Below, one piece after another: positions 34,432 through 42,396 of a DNA stretch of 64,000 nt. The DNA is taken from assembly GCF_902506345.1 (NCBI RefSeq), contig NZ_LR733413.1:2319893-2383892 (forward strand). The letters run 5' to 3'. The notes below the pieces were generated by a model. The model saw only the letters and a list, made by a program, of their open reading frames with translations. It was not told the origin of the DNA and made no database searches. Every line of letters starts with the position of its first letter. Position 1 is the first letter of the stretch. Made by a program: the position numbers and the translations under genes. The DNA comes from Flavobacterium sp. 9R. GTDB taxonomy: Bacteria; Bacteroidota; Bacteroidia; Flavobacteriales; Flavobacteriaceae.

Positions 34432-35493
34432 TTACTGTTTTTTCCAATTATAATTTTTAGACCAATCATAAAATCTATCCTGTTTATCTTGATTTTTTTT
34501 GTACCATTTTGAAACATCTTCGCTACTTGAATCAACAAAAACAATGTATGCAAATGGTTCAATTAACTTTTTATTTTTCATTTCGATGAAATAAGGTGCA
34601 AGAAATTCCCAATAGAAACCAAAATTATCCTTTTTATATTCTTCTAATGAAGAACAAATAGTTTCAAATTTTCTAATAAATTTCTCAACGTCAGTTTTAT
34701 TCTTATTTTTTTTATCGAAATCTTGAGAAGCATCCATAGACAAAATTAAATCTGTCATTGAGAAATTATTTTCCTTCTTTTTTCCTGTATCGGTAGAATC
34801 GTTAAGCATATTTGAATCTATTTTAATCGAAACAGATTTTTTTGTTGTTTCTGTCACACCTTGCATAAGCAATTTTTGCATATATTGAAAATTCTTTTTT
34901 GATCTTGCCGTCTGAGGCTCAATAATAAAAAATCTTGAAAAAGCTAAAATTGAAGGAATTCTATTTTGCTCCATTTCAAGGATTCCTATTGCATTTAACG
35001 AACCTGCGTGCTTAGGATTAATCGAAATAGACTTTTTAAAACAATTAATGGCATCATCATATCTCTTAATACTTGAATAAGTAATTCCTTTGTTAAAATG
35101 TAACTGATAATAATTAGGAAATAACTTTATTCCTTCGCTATAAACTTCCAAAGATTCATCTGTTTTTTTTAAATGATCTAAAGCATTTCCATAGCTCACA
35201 TATACGTTTTTTACATCTTCTCCAGGGTGCATTTTAATGGCTTGTTTGCATATCTCAATTGCATCATCATATTTTTCCAATGAAATTAGTGAAAATGCTT
35301 TTTCAGATAAAGCTAATAAATTGTCTTTATCTAGTTCTAATGCTTTATTATACTTATTAATTGCTCCTGAATAATCTCCTTTATCGTGATATGAAACTCC
35401 TTCAGCCACTAATTTTTCAGCTTCAATTTTATTTTGTGCAAAACTCGATAGGTTTGATATCAATAATAAAAATAATAAAGATGTCTTTTTCAT
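34432..35493 (-). CDS. Exported TPR-repeat protein
   Basis: The protein has 353 residues. The signal peptide ends at SSFAQ. About five TPR units span residues ~22-190 (AEKLVAEGVSYHDKGDYSGAINKYNKALELD is the first). The C-terminal half (~230-353) is helical and Lys-rich with no known domain. It is probably a periplasmic scaffold. The -7-containing 27-bp block at 35575 lies ~82 bases upstream. Confidence 0.75.
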   Translation of the reverse strand: MKKTSLLFLLLISNLSSFAQNKIEAEKLVAEGVSYHDKGDYSGAINKYNKALELDKDNLLALSEKAFSLISLEKYDDAIEICKQAIKMHPGEDVKNVYVSYGNALDHLKKTDESLEVYSEGIKLFPNYYQLHFNKGITYSSIKRYDDAINCFKKSISINPKHAGSLNAIGILEMEQNRIPSILAFSRFFIIEPQTARSKKNFQYMQKLLMQGVTETTKKSVSIKIDSNMLNDSTDTGKKKENNFSMTDLILSMDASQDFDKKNKNKTDVEKFIRKFETICSSLEEYKKDNFGFYWEFLAPYFIEMKNKKLIEPFAYIVFVDSSSEDVSKWYKKNQDKQDRFYDWSKNYNWKKQ

Positions 35494-35574
35494 AAAATAG
35501 GTTGGGTTTTAATTGTTTTTTTCTGCATTTCAGGTAAACAGTTAATAATTCTTACAAAAATCAGATTTTATTCC

Positions 35575-35601
35575 CTCAAATATATACAATTTTCACTACA
35601 A
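35575..35601 (-). promoter_or_regulatory. 27-bp block with -7 element upstream of the TPR gene
   Basis: Identical to 25847-25873. It carries TATATTTG on the minus strand. It begins a composite repeat that continues with ACACACCCCCAGCCCC (~35680), TTGGAATTTGG (~35770) and structured repeat copy F. Confidence 0.4.
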
Positions 35602-35804
35602 CGCTTTCTATTTCAGTTTGGAGTTTGGGATTTATAGTTTGTTGTTTTGATTTCAAAGTCACGGGATTGGAATTTAAAAAACACACCCCCAGCCCCTCTC
35701 TAGAGGGGAGCGGTCCCTGCAATGATTGGAATTTGTCCTTCAAGTACGCACAGGGTGACACTTTTGGGATTTGGAATTTGGTACTTAAAAATTGAAATTA
35801 TATT

Positions 35805-35896
35805 GCGCTAACGTTCCTAGCCCTGATGGGAACGGCATCCTGTGGCTCCGGGGTTCGGAGACACAGATACAGTGGACAGCAGGGAGCAGCTCCTAA
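35805..35896 (+). repeat. Dispersed structured repeat, copy F
   Basis: The base AACGTTCCTAGCCCTGATGG and GTGGACAGCAGGGAGCAGCT matches copy E closely. The apical stem is CTGTGGCTCCG with CGGAGACACAG (imperfect). It ends 3 bases from the stop of the TonB receptor gene. Confidence 0.7.
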
Positions 35897-35899
35897 ACA

Positions 35900-38158
35900 T
35901 TAATCCAAATGCCATCGCAAGCCCACAAAAGCGCGGATGCCTTGGTTGGGTCCGTAGGCATAGGTCGGGTCGAAAGTGAGTGCATAGGGATTGTCCAGAG
36001 TGGGTTGTGCAACGCCGTTGCTATCGAAGGTGACTTGTTTGTCGAAAGGGTCATTGGCACGCGCAATCAGGAAGGGATTTCCGCGATTGGGTGTCCAATT
36101 CAGGAGGTTTTTGACGCCGCCAAACAACTCCATGTTGTGGAATTTCTTGTAGGTGATTTGGATGTTTTGAATGCTGTACGGCAAGGAATACTCACGACGC
36201 GGATCGAGTGGTGACAACAAGGGCAAACGCATACTGCCTGTATAACTTCCGGTATAATCCAAACTAAGGAACCAGTTGGGGATTTCGTAGCTCAAGGCCC
36301 AAGACAAACTGACTTTTTCGGTAAACAGAGGCACAAAACGACGGCCTTCTTGCTCAGTCAACGGATTGAAATAACTGCCGCCCAAAGTGCCTTTTAACCC
36401 AAACGGACTGACCCAATCCAAGGAAATACTACTTCCGAAAATTCTAGAAAAACCATCGAGATTGGCATAAATGATTTGGTTGGGATTCGTATCATAATCG
36501 GCAATGATGCGGTTTTTGAAATGGGTGTACCAAGTTGAAGCTTCGAGGGTGAGCACGCCCGCGGTGTTGGTATCGAATTTCTTCAGGTAATTCAGGTTGG
36601 CGGTATACGAAGTTTCGGGGTCTAAATCGCCTTTGAGCACCACTTCTCGAGCTCCTGAAAGCGCTTGATGATCTTCGGTAAACAAATTCACCACTCGGAA
36701 TCCCGTTCCCAAATTGAGTCGCAAAATATCGGTGGCGGTGGGTTTCCATTTCAAGGCGAGACGAGGCGTGACAATCGAGCCGTGCGCTGGGTGGTAATCG
36801 TAACGCGCGCCTAGCAGCAAACCCATTTGCTTAGAAAGTCGGATGTCGTCTTGGAGAAATCCACTGTAAATAGCGGTTTGAGAGGAAGTGGCCGTAGCGG
36901 GCGTGTTGTCATTATACCAAGTAAAGCGCGCACCTGCACCGAACAAAAGCGAATGATTTTTGAGCTCTTTATCCCAAAGGTATTGCCCAAACGCAATTTT
37001 TTGGTTCGCCAAAAAAACGGAAGTACCATAGACCGAGTTTTGATCGTGGCCCACCATCGAAAATTGCAGGCTCATTTTTTCATCCAGAGGCAATTGGTAC
37101 TTGCCTAAGATTTCGTAGCGTGAAGTGTAAATGCTTTCGCCGTAAACTTGATCGCCGCCGCGAAAGCTGGAATTCCACTGCATTTCGCCACCCCAACGGT
37201 CTTCATACAAATAACGAGCGACGAGGCTCATTTCTTTTTTGGAACGGCGCTCAAAATGCCAACGGCTAAAAAAGGAAACTCTTTTCTGCAAAGAAATATC
37301 CGTAAAATTGTCGCCATTATTATCGACTAGATGGTCATTATAAAACGTGCTGAGTCCAAAAAGGGCATTGGCATTTTTACCAATATTGGTACGATAACCC
37401 AAATCGAGACTGTTTTCTAACCAAGAAGTGGTCATCAAGTCAGCGGTAAATTGAGGGGCGTTTTGTGGTTTTTTGGTAATGATATTGATTAATCCTCCTA
37501 CTGCCTCGCTCCCATACAAACTCGAAGCGGCGCCTTTGATGATTTCGATTTTGTCGATCATCGCATTCGGAATCCCAGACAAACCATACACCGTTCCCAA
37601 AGCACTCACTATGGGCATTCCATCGATGGTGACCATCGTGTAAGGGCCGTCCAACCCATTTATGCGAATATCGCCGGTGTTGCAAACATTGCAATTGTTC
37701 TGTGGACGTAAACCGTTGACGTTTTGCAAGCCTTCAAAAACAGAAGCGGTGGGATTTTGTTTCAAAAAAGTGGTTGAAATGATTTCTACCGGCACAGGAT
37801 TTTCCAAACGGCGTACGGCTTTCATTGTACCCGAAACGACTACTTCGTCGAGCAGTTGTTCGTTGGTCACCACATTTATTTTTAGTAAATGCTTAAAATC
37901 CGTACTGCTAATGGACTGCTGATGGGTTTTGATTCCGATAGCAGTAACGTGAAGCGTGTAGCGTTGTAGCGGCAATTGTGAGATTTCAAAAAAGCCCAAA
38001 CTATCAGTTTGAGTCCCAAAAGCAGTGCCTATAATTTCGACCTGCGCTTGTGGTACGGGTTGATTTTCGGAGATGACTTGTCCGCGAAGGGTAGCTTTTT
38101 CTTGTGCCAAAGCAAGAGATAACGAAAAGAAAAACAAATAGCTATATAATAATTTCAT
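35900..38158 (-). CDS. TonB-dependent receptor under a DtxR/MntR-type operator
   Basis: The protein has 752 residues from ATG 38158, where the signal peptide begins (MKLLYSYLFFFSLSLALAQ). A CarboxypepD_reg-like domain (residues ~22-105) is followed by the plug (ENPVPVEIISTTFLKQNPTASVFEGLQNVNGLRPQ, then NCNVCNTGDIRINGLDGPYTMVTIDGMPI). The CNVC plug motif suggests metal or cofactor contact. The barrel ends IRAFVGLRWHLD. A TTTAGACAAATCTAAA operator overlaps its promoter; the same motif lies at mntH, so manganese or iron is the likely substrate class. This is inference. Confidence 0.82.
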   Translation of the reverse strand: MKLLYSYLFFFSLSLALAQEKATLRGQVISENQPVPQAQVEIIGTAFGTQTDSLGFFEISQLPLQRYTLHVTAIGIKTHQQSISSTDFKHLLKINVVTNEQLLDEVVVSGTMKAVRRLENPVPVEIISTTFLKQNPTASVFEGLQNVNGLRPQNNCNVCNTGDIRINGLDGPYTMVTIDGMPIVSALGTVYGLSGIPNAMIDKIEIIKGAASSLYGSEAVGGLINIITKKPQNAPQFTADLMTTSWLENSLDLGYRTNIGKNANALFGLSTFYNDHLVDNNGDNFTDISLQKRVSFFSRWHFERRSKKEMSLVARYLYEDRWGGEMQWNSSFRGGDQVYGESIYTSRYEILGKYQLPLDEKMSLQFSMVGHDQNSVYGTSVFLANQKIAFGQYLWDKELKNHSLLFGAGARFTWYNDNTPATATSSQTAIYSGFLQDDIRLSKQMGLLLGARYDYHPAHGSIVTPRLALKWKPTATDILRLNLGTGFRVVNLFTEDHQALSGAREVVLKGDLDPETSYTANLNYLKKFDTNTAGVLTLEASTWYTHFKNRIIADYDTNPNQIIYANLDGFSRIFGSSISLDWVSPFGLKGTLGGSYFNPLTEQEGRRFVPLFTEKVSLSWALSYEIPNWFLSLDYTGSYTGSMRLPLLSPLDPRREYSLPYSIQNIQITYKKFHNMELFGGVKNLLNWTPNRGNPFLIARANDPFDKQVTFDSNGVAQPTLDNPYALTFDPTYAYGPNQGIRAFVGLRWHLD

Positions 38159-38173
38159 TAGAGTAAATAATAT

Positions 38174-38189
38174 TTTAGACAAATCTAAA
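38174..38189 (-). promoter_or_regulatory. DtxR/MntR-type operator at the TonB receptor promoter
   Basis: TTTAGACAAATCTAAA: 6-bp arms TTTAGA and TCTAAA around 4 bases, extended by T/A to 18 bp. On the minus strand it contains TAGATTTG, a -7 element, with TTTG 16 bases upstream, so a bound repressor would block the promoter. Confidence 0.7.
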
Positions 38190-38268
38190 AAAATAAATAC
38201 ATACAAACGAAAAAAATCCAATATCGAACTTCAATACTGGATTTTAATATAATTTTATCTTGCTTAGC

Positions 38269-38742
38269 TTACAAATCTTCAAAAATTTGAACCGTCAAAC
38301 CAGATTCTTGATCATAATCAATCTCCAAAGCTCCCGCTTCGAAAGTTATGCTGACATAATCGCCAGACCCAAGTGTATCTTCACGTTCTACTTTTATTCC
38401 AAGCAATGGTGTTTTGATGTTTTCAATCCATAAAGGCGCAGCAGCAACGTCAATTCTTTTTAAAGATAAGGTACCGTTAAATTGTTCATGTAGTTGTTGT
38501 TGCTCTTTTTCGAAATCATAATCGGTCACGATAGAAAATCCTGTATCGTCCTCATTGATTTTGAAAAACAATTTTTGTTCGTTCTCAAAATGCAATTCAA
38601 CCGTATCAATAAATATGAATTTATTGTCCGGTTGTACCAAATTGACCCACAAATGATAAAATACTGCGGTTACTTTGCTACCTTTTTTAACTTGGGGTAA
38701 AAGGGAAACTTCTTGTGAACTAAAGGAATAACTACTACTCAT
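38269..38742 (-). CDS. Conserved cytoplasmic protein of unknown function
   Basis: The protein has 157 residues, no signal peptide or membrane segment. It is beta-rich with many acidic residues; GTLSLKRIDVAAAPLWIENIKTPLLGIKVEREDTLGSGDYVSI is its most ordered-looking segment. It lies between two metal-transport genes. I do not recognise the family. Confidence 0.6.
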   Translation of the reverse strand: MSSSYSFSSQEVSLLPQVKKGSKVTAVFYHLWVNLVQPDNKFIFIDTVELHFENEQKLFFKINEDDTGFSIVTDYDFEKEQQQLHEQFNGTLSLKRIDVAAAPLWIENIKTPLLGIKVEREDTLGSGDYVSITFEAGALEIDYDQESGLTVQIFEDL

Positions 38743-38891
38743 AAAAAAGAAATGATTAAAAATAAACAGCTTACAAAATCAACTGTCGCTATTAAACGCG
38801 CAAAATTACGACAACTAAGATGAAAAAAAGAGGAATGGGCTATAATTCTTTTCGATTGAACTCTTATAAATTGACATTAAGCAGAGAAGCA

Positions 38892-38907
38892 TTTAGACAA
38901 GTCTAAA
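38892..38907 (+). promoter_or_regulatory. MntR-type operator upstream of mntH
   Basis: TTTAGACAAGTCTAAA has perfect 7-bp arms (TTTAGAC / GTCTAAA), close to MntR boxes of other bacteria. It ends 28 bases before the -7 element TATATTTG (38936-38943), so it covers the region just upstream of -33. Confidence 0.75.
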
Positions 38908-38935
38908 AAAATATTTAAAGTGAACTTTTTTTGTA

Positions 38936-38943
38936 TATATTTG
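38936..38943 (+). promoter_or_regulatory. -7 promoter element of mntH
   Basis: TATATTTG, 20 bases before the TTG start codon of mntH. Confidence 0.6.
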
Positions 38944-38963
38944 GGTTTTAAAACACTATACAA

Positions 38964-40844
38964 TTGAGTCATTCCTTAGAAGAAGTCAACCAATCAGTGA
39001 CTACACAAAATAAAAAATCGAAGTTTAGAAAAATCTTGGCTTTTCTAGGCCCAGCTTATCTCGTAAGTGTAGGCTATATGGATCCTGGCAACTGGGCCAC
39101 TGATATTGCTGGCGGAAGTCAATTTGGCTATTCCCTATTATGGGTATTGCTGATGAGTAATCTTATGGCGTTGCTATTGCAAAGTTTGAGTGCTCGTTTA
39201 GGGATTGTCACCCAACGCGATTTGGCACAAGCGTCCCGTGAAACGTATTCGCCTTTTGTGAATTACATTTTATATTTTTTGGCCGAAATTGCGATTGCTG
39301 CTTGTGATTTGGCCGAAGTACTCGGAATGGCGATTGGGATTAATTTGCTGTTTGACATTCCGTTGATTGAAGGCGTTTTGATTACAGTTTTGGATACTTT
39401 TTTACTCCTCTTCTTAATCAACAAAGGCATCCGAAAGATGGAGGCTTTTATCATAGTTTTGGTAGCCATCATAGGATTTTCGTTTGTATTCGAAATGTTT
39501 TTTGCCCAACCCGAAATGGACAAAGTGGTCTTAGGATTGATTCCTTCCATTCCAAATGAAGCTGCGCTTTATATTGCCATTGGAATTATTGGAGCCACGG
39601 TAATGCCTCACAATTTGTACTTGCATTCGTCTTTGGTGCAAACCCGAAAATTTGATCGCAGTCCGAAAGGCATTCGACAAGCCTTAAAATACAACCTTAT
39701 CGACTCAACCATCGCACTGAACTTGGCTTTTTTTGTAAATGCAGCTATTTTGATTTTGGCTGCAGCGACCTTCTACAAAAACGGACTATTTGAGGTAGCC
39801 GAAATTCAAGATGCACACAAATTTTTAGCGCCAATTTTAGGTACCAAGTGGGCTTCTATCCTATTTGCCGTGGCTTTGATTGCTGCTGGACAAAGTTCAA
39901 CAATTACGGGAACTTTAGCAGGCCAAATTGTAATGGAAGGCTATTTGAATTTACGCATTCAGCCTTGGGTACGACGCATTATTACCAGAATAATTGCCAT
40001 AGTTCCAGCAGTAATTGTAATCTTGATTTATGGCGAAAGTGTCACAGGAAAACTACTTATTTTCAGTCAAGTGATTTTGAGTTTACAATTGGGTTTTGCC
40101 ATTATTCCATTGATCCATTTTGTAAGCGATAAAAACAAAATGAATGGTTTCCATATCAATACGATAACAAAAATAGCCGCTTGGACTATAGCTTTGATTA
40201 TTGTTTCGCTCAACGCCAAATTGGTTTTTGACGAGATTCAAGGTTGGTTAACGGAGTCTCAAAACCCAATGGTGTTATGGTTAACCGTAGTTCCTCTTGC
40301 CATCGGTTTCTTAATTTTACTACTTTATATTGTTATAAAACCATTCTTAGCTAAGACAAAATATACCATACAAAATCATTCACCACATAATATGGCCTTG
40401 CAATTCAATGCTACCGAGGCTCATCTCCCTCAAAAAATTGCTATTGCTGTCGATTTTTCTTTTGCCGATGAAACTGCCATTAACTACGCCTTTAATATGG
40501 GCGGAAAAGAGGCTAGATATACGCTGATTCATGTGGTAGAAACGGTAGGCGCTATGATGTACGGTAAACAAACCGACGATCACGAAACTACAATCGACGA
40601 AAAATTGTTATTAGAATACAAGGAAATGTTCCAAGAAAAAGGTTTCCATGTCAAAACCCTACTTGGTTTTGGGAAGCCCAACAAAGTACTTCCAAAATTG
40701 GTCAATAAAGGCAAATTCGATTTACTTATTATGGGTACGCATGGCCATACTGGATTTAAAGATTTACTATTAGGAACCACAATAGATCATTTGCGCCACA
40801 AGATTTCCATTCCATTAGTATTGATTAATAATGCTAAAAAATAA
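38964..40844 (+). CDS. mntH: NRAMP manganese/divalent metal transporter fused to a UspA domain
   Basis: The protein has 626 residues and starts at TTG 38964; no ATG is in frame before the first membrane helix, so the TTG is needed. Residues ~20-455 form an NRAMP transporter with about 11-12 helices: DPGN (40-43 in GYMDPGNW) and the TVMPHNLYLHS (MPH) motif bind the metal. Residues ~480-626 form a universal-stress-protein domain: IAIAVDFSFADETAINYA at the start and LLIMGTHGHTGFKDLLLGTTIDHL as the ATP-binding G-x2-G-x9-G/T segment. Standard MntH has ~410-450 residues. An MntR-type operator lies in front and a DtxR/MntR gene behind (52 bases). Confidence 0.92.
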   Translation: MSHSLEEVNQSVTTQNKKSKFRKILAFLGPAYLVSVGYMDPGNWATDIAGGSQFGYSLLWVLLMSNLMALLLQSLSARLGIVTQRDLAQASRETYSPFVNYILYFLAEIAIAACDLAEVLGMAIGINLLFDIPLIEGVLITVLDTFLLLFLINKGIRKMEAFIIVLVAIIGFSFVFEMFFAQPEMDKVVLGLIPSIPNEAALYIAIGIIGATVMPHNLYLHSSLVQTRKFDRSPKGIRQALKYNLIDSTIALNLAFFVNAAILILAAATFYKNGLFEVAEIQDAHKFLAPILGTKWASILFAVALIAAGQSSTITGTLAGQIVMEGYLNLRIQPWVRRIITRIIAIVPAVIVILIYGESVTGKLLIFSQVILSLQLGFAIIPLIHFVSDKNKMNGFHINTITKIAAWTIALIIVSLNAKLVFDEIQGWLTESQNPMVLWLTVVPLAIGFLILLLYIVIKPFLAKTKYTIQNHSPHNMALQFNATEAHLPQKIAIAVDFSFADETAINYAFNMGGKEARYTLIHVVETVGAMMYGKQTDDHETTIDEKLLLEYKEMFQEKGFHVKTLLGFGKPNKVLPKLVNKGKFDLLIMGTHGHTGFKDLLLGTTIDHLRHKISIPLVLINNAKK

Positions 40845-40896
40845 AACAACCCCGTTCTGGCTTTAAAAGCTGAAAGAGGTTAAAATTCCATTTCAT

Positions 40897-41553
40897 ATGA
40901 TGACCCACTCCGAAGAAAATTACCTAAAAGCGATTTATCATTTGACCGTGCAGCTTGAAGCCGAAGTGCCTACGAACGCCATTGCCGAAATGATGGAAAC
41001 CAAAGCTTCTTCGGTAACCGATATGCTTAAGAAATTGGCTGATAAAGCACTAATCAATTACATCAAATACCAAGGAGTTTCTTTAACTGAAAAAGGAATG
41101 CATGCTGCTAAAATGATTGTTCGCAAACACCGTTTGTGGGAAGTTTTTTTAGTCGAAAAATTGGCTTTTACTTGGGACGAAGTACACGACATCGCTGAGC
41201 AATTAGAACACATCAAATCCGAACAACTCATCAACAAACTCGATGATTTTTTGGGCAACCCTACCGAAGACCCACACGGAGATCCCATTCCAGACGCACA
41301 AGGAAAAATAACTAAAATAGAAAAGCTCCTGCTCTCGGAATTGGCCGAAAGCGAAACTGCTATTTGTGTGGGAGTAAAAGATTCCTCTGCCGATTTTCTG
41401 CAATACTTGAACAAACAAAAGATTGCTTTGGGAGCGGTTATCAAAGTATTGGGAAGAGAAAATTTTGATGCGTCTTTACATTTAATCATCAACGATACAC
41501 CACTTACCGTATCGTCAAAAATTGCAGGAAACTTGTATGTGAAGCGGATTTAA
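40897..41553 (+). CDS. mntR: DtxR/MntR-family metal-dependent repressor
   Basis: The protein has 218 residues. A winged-helix N-terminal domain (HSEENYLKAIYHL, VPTNAIAEMMETKASSVTDMLKKLADKALINY) is followed by the metal-binding and dimer domain (RKHRLWEVFLVEKLAFTWDEVHDIAEQLEHIKSEQLINKL and DPHGDPIPD). A C-terminal FeoA-like SH3 domain covers ~145-218. It is probably co-transcribed with mntH. Its likely sites are the TTTAGA-N4-TCTAAA palindromes at 38174, 38892 and, weaker, 44692. Mn versus Fe preference cannot be read from the sequence. Its stop overlaps that of the convergent gene. Confidence 0.9.
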   Translation: MMTHSEENYLKAIYHLTVQLEAEVPTNAIAEMMETKASSVTDMLKKLADKALINYIKYQGVSLTEKGMHAAKMIVRKHRLWEVFLVEKLAFTWDEVHDIAEQLEHIKSEQLINKLDDFLGNPTEDPHGDPIPDAQGKITKIEKLLLSELAESETAICVGVKDSSADFLQYLNKQKIALGAVIKVLGRENFDASLHLIINDTPLTVSSKIAGNLYVKRI

Positions 41554-41879
41554 CTTAGCGTAAGTGAATTAGCTTCTTCCATATGATTATTAGTGATATA
41601 CTGAACCAAATAACGCTGGTCTCTTTGGTCAAAAAAGACATACCAAGAAGTTTTGTTATTTAGCGAAACTACTATAAAGTAGCTTCCATATTGACTTAAA
41701 AATTTAGGCGTTTTGTAGTGTTGCCTTACATCAATATATTTTTCGATTTCATCTCGAAGCGCAATTACATATTTTTCTGCATTTTCTATATAACTGAAAT
41801 ACTCTTCAAAAAATAGAATCGTAATTAAATCAATCAAATAGTTTTCAAATGATGGAGTATAAACTATTCTTTTTTCCAA
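41550..41879 (-). CDS. Putative RelE/ParE-like toxin
   Basis: The protein has 109 residues. The N-terminus RIVYTPSFENYLIDLITILFFEEYFSYIENAEKYVIALRDEIEKYI resembles the helical hairpin of RelE/ParE-type toxins, and the C-terminal half has YFIVVSLNNKTSWYVFFDQRDQRYLVQYI, the beta-sheet with Y-V-F-F-D-pattern. Its start overlaps the upstream small gene by 16 bases, typical of toxin-antitoxin pairs. The catalytic residues of RelE are not evident, so activity is uncertain. Confidence 0.6.
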   Translation of the reverse strand: MEKRIVYTPSFENYLIDLITILFFEEYFSYIENAEKYVIALRDEIEKYIDVRQHYKTPKFLSQYGSYFIVVSLNNKTSWYVFFDQRDQRYLVQYITNNHMEEANSLTLS

Positions 41880-42094
41880 GGCAAAGTGCGTAAATGGGTT
41901 TGAACACGTTTGACCAATTCCTCTCCTGAAATACCCTCAGACCATTTTTTTTCAAAATTTTCTTCTTCAGATAAAGCGCCTACTTGCTCTAAAAAAAACT
42001 GCAAGGCTTTTCCGTGTTTTTGTAAATCTATCGTTACCGATTTTGCTTTACCCGAAACATCTCTTTTAAATTCAACACCTGAAATATTTTTCAT
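41864..42094 (-). CDS. Putative antitoxin partner
   Basis: The protein has 76 residues: VEFKRDVSGKAKSVTIDLQKHGKALQFFLEQVGALSEEENFEKKWSEGISGEELVKRVQTHLRTLPWKK. The N-terminal strand and later helices are compatible with a small antitoxin. It precedes and overlaps the ParE-like ORF. No family is recognised with certainty. Confidence 0.5.
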   Translation of the reverse strand: MKNISGVEFKRDVSGKAKSVTIDLQKHGKALQFFLEQVGALSEEENFEKKWSEGISGEELVKRVQTHLRTLPWKKE

Positions 42095-42233
42095 TTGTAG
42101 ATTATTTTAACTGTGATAGATGACATCATTTAAAGAAACATTCATCAGAATATTACCTATAAGACTGTGCTTCAAATCATTTGAATACAACACTGAGAAT
42201 TGTATTGAACAAATGACATACAAATATAGGGAT

Positions 42234-42359
42234 TTAACCACACCCACAATTCCCGTCTCCACAGTTTTTTTTGGACTTCTTTTTCCAGAAAAACTTTCGA
42301 ACAAGGAAAACAATGGCTATGGCCAATAAGGAAAAAGCGATGATTTCTTGTACCAACAT
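42234..42359 (-). CDS. FeoB-associated Cys-rich membrane protein
   Basis: The protein has 41 residues. It has one N-terminal membrane helix (VQEIIAFSLLAIAIVFLV), a basic stop-transfer segment (RKFFWKKKSKK) and a Cys/Gly tail NCGDGNCGCG. That is the exact pattern of the FeoB-associated Cys-rich (FeoC-like Pfam) proteins. It is so short that gene finders may miss it. It follows the FecA-like receptor gene by 37 bases on the same strand; feoA and feoB are 2.4 kb further upstream. It probably assists FeoB at the inner membrane. Confidence 0.82.
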   Translation of the reverse strand: MLVQEIIAFSLLAIAIVFLVRKFFWKKKSKKNCGDGNCGCG

Positions 42360-42396
42360 AGTAGGTTCATTTTAAAGAATTAAAGGTAGGCTTTAT

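Noticed and set aside
35576..35761. 61-residue ORF on the minus strand
   Set aside because: It lies wholly in the composite intergenic repeat and has no family or start context.
42107..42313. 68-residue ORF on the minus strand
   Set aside because: It overlaps the 41-residue FeoB-associated gene in another frame; the latter has a clear family pattern.
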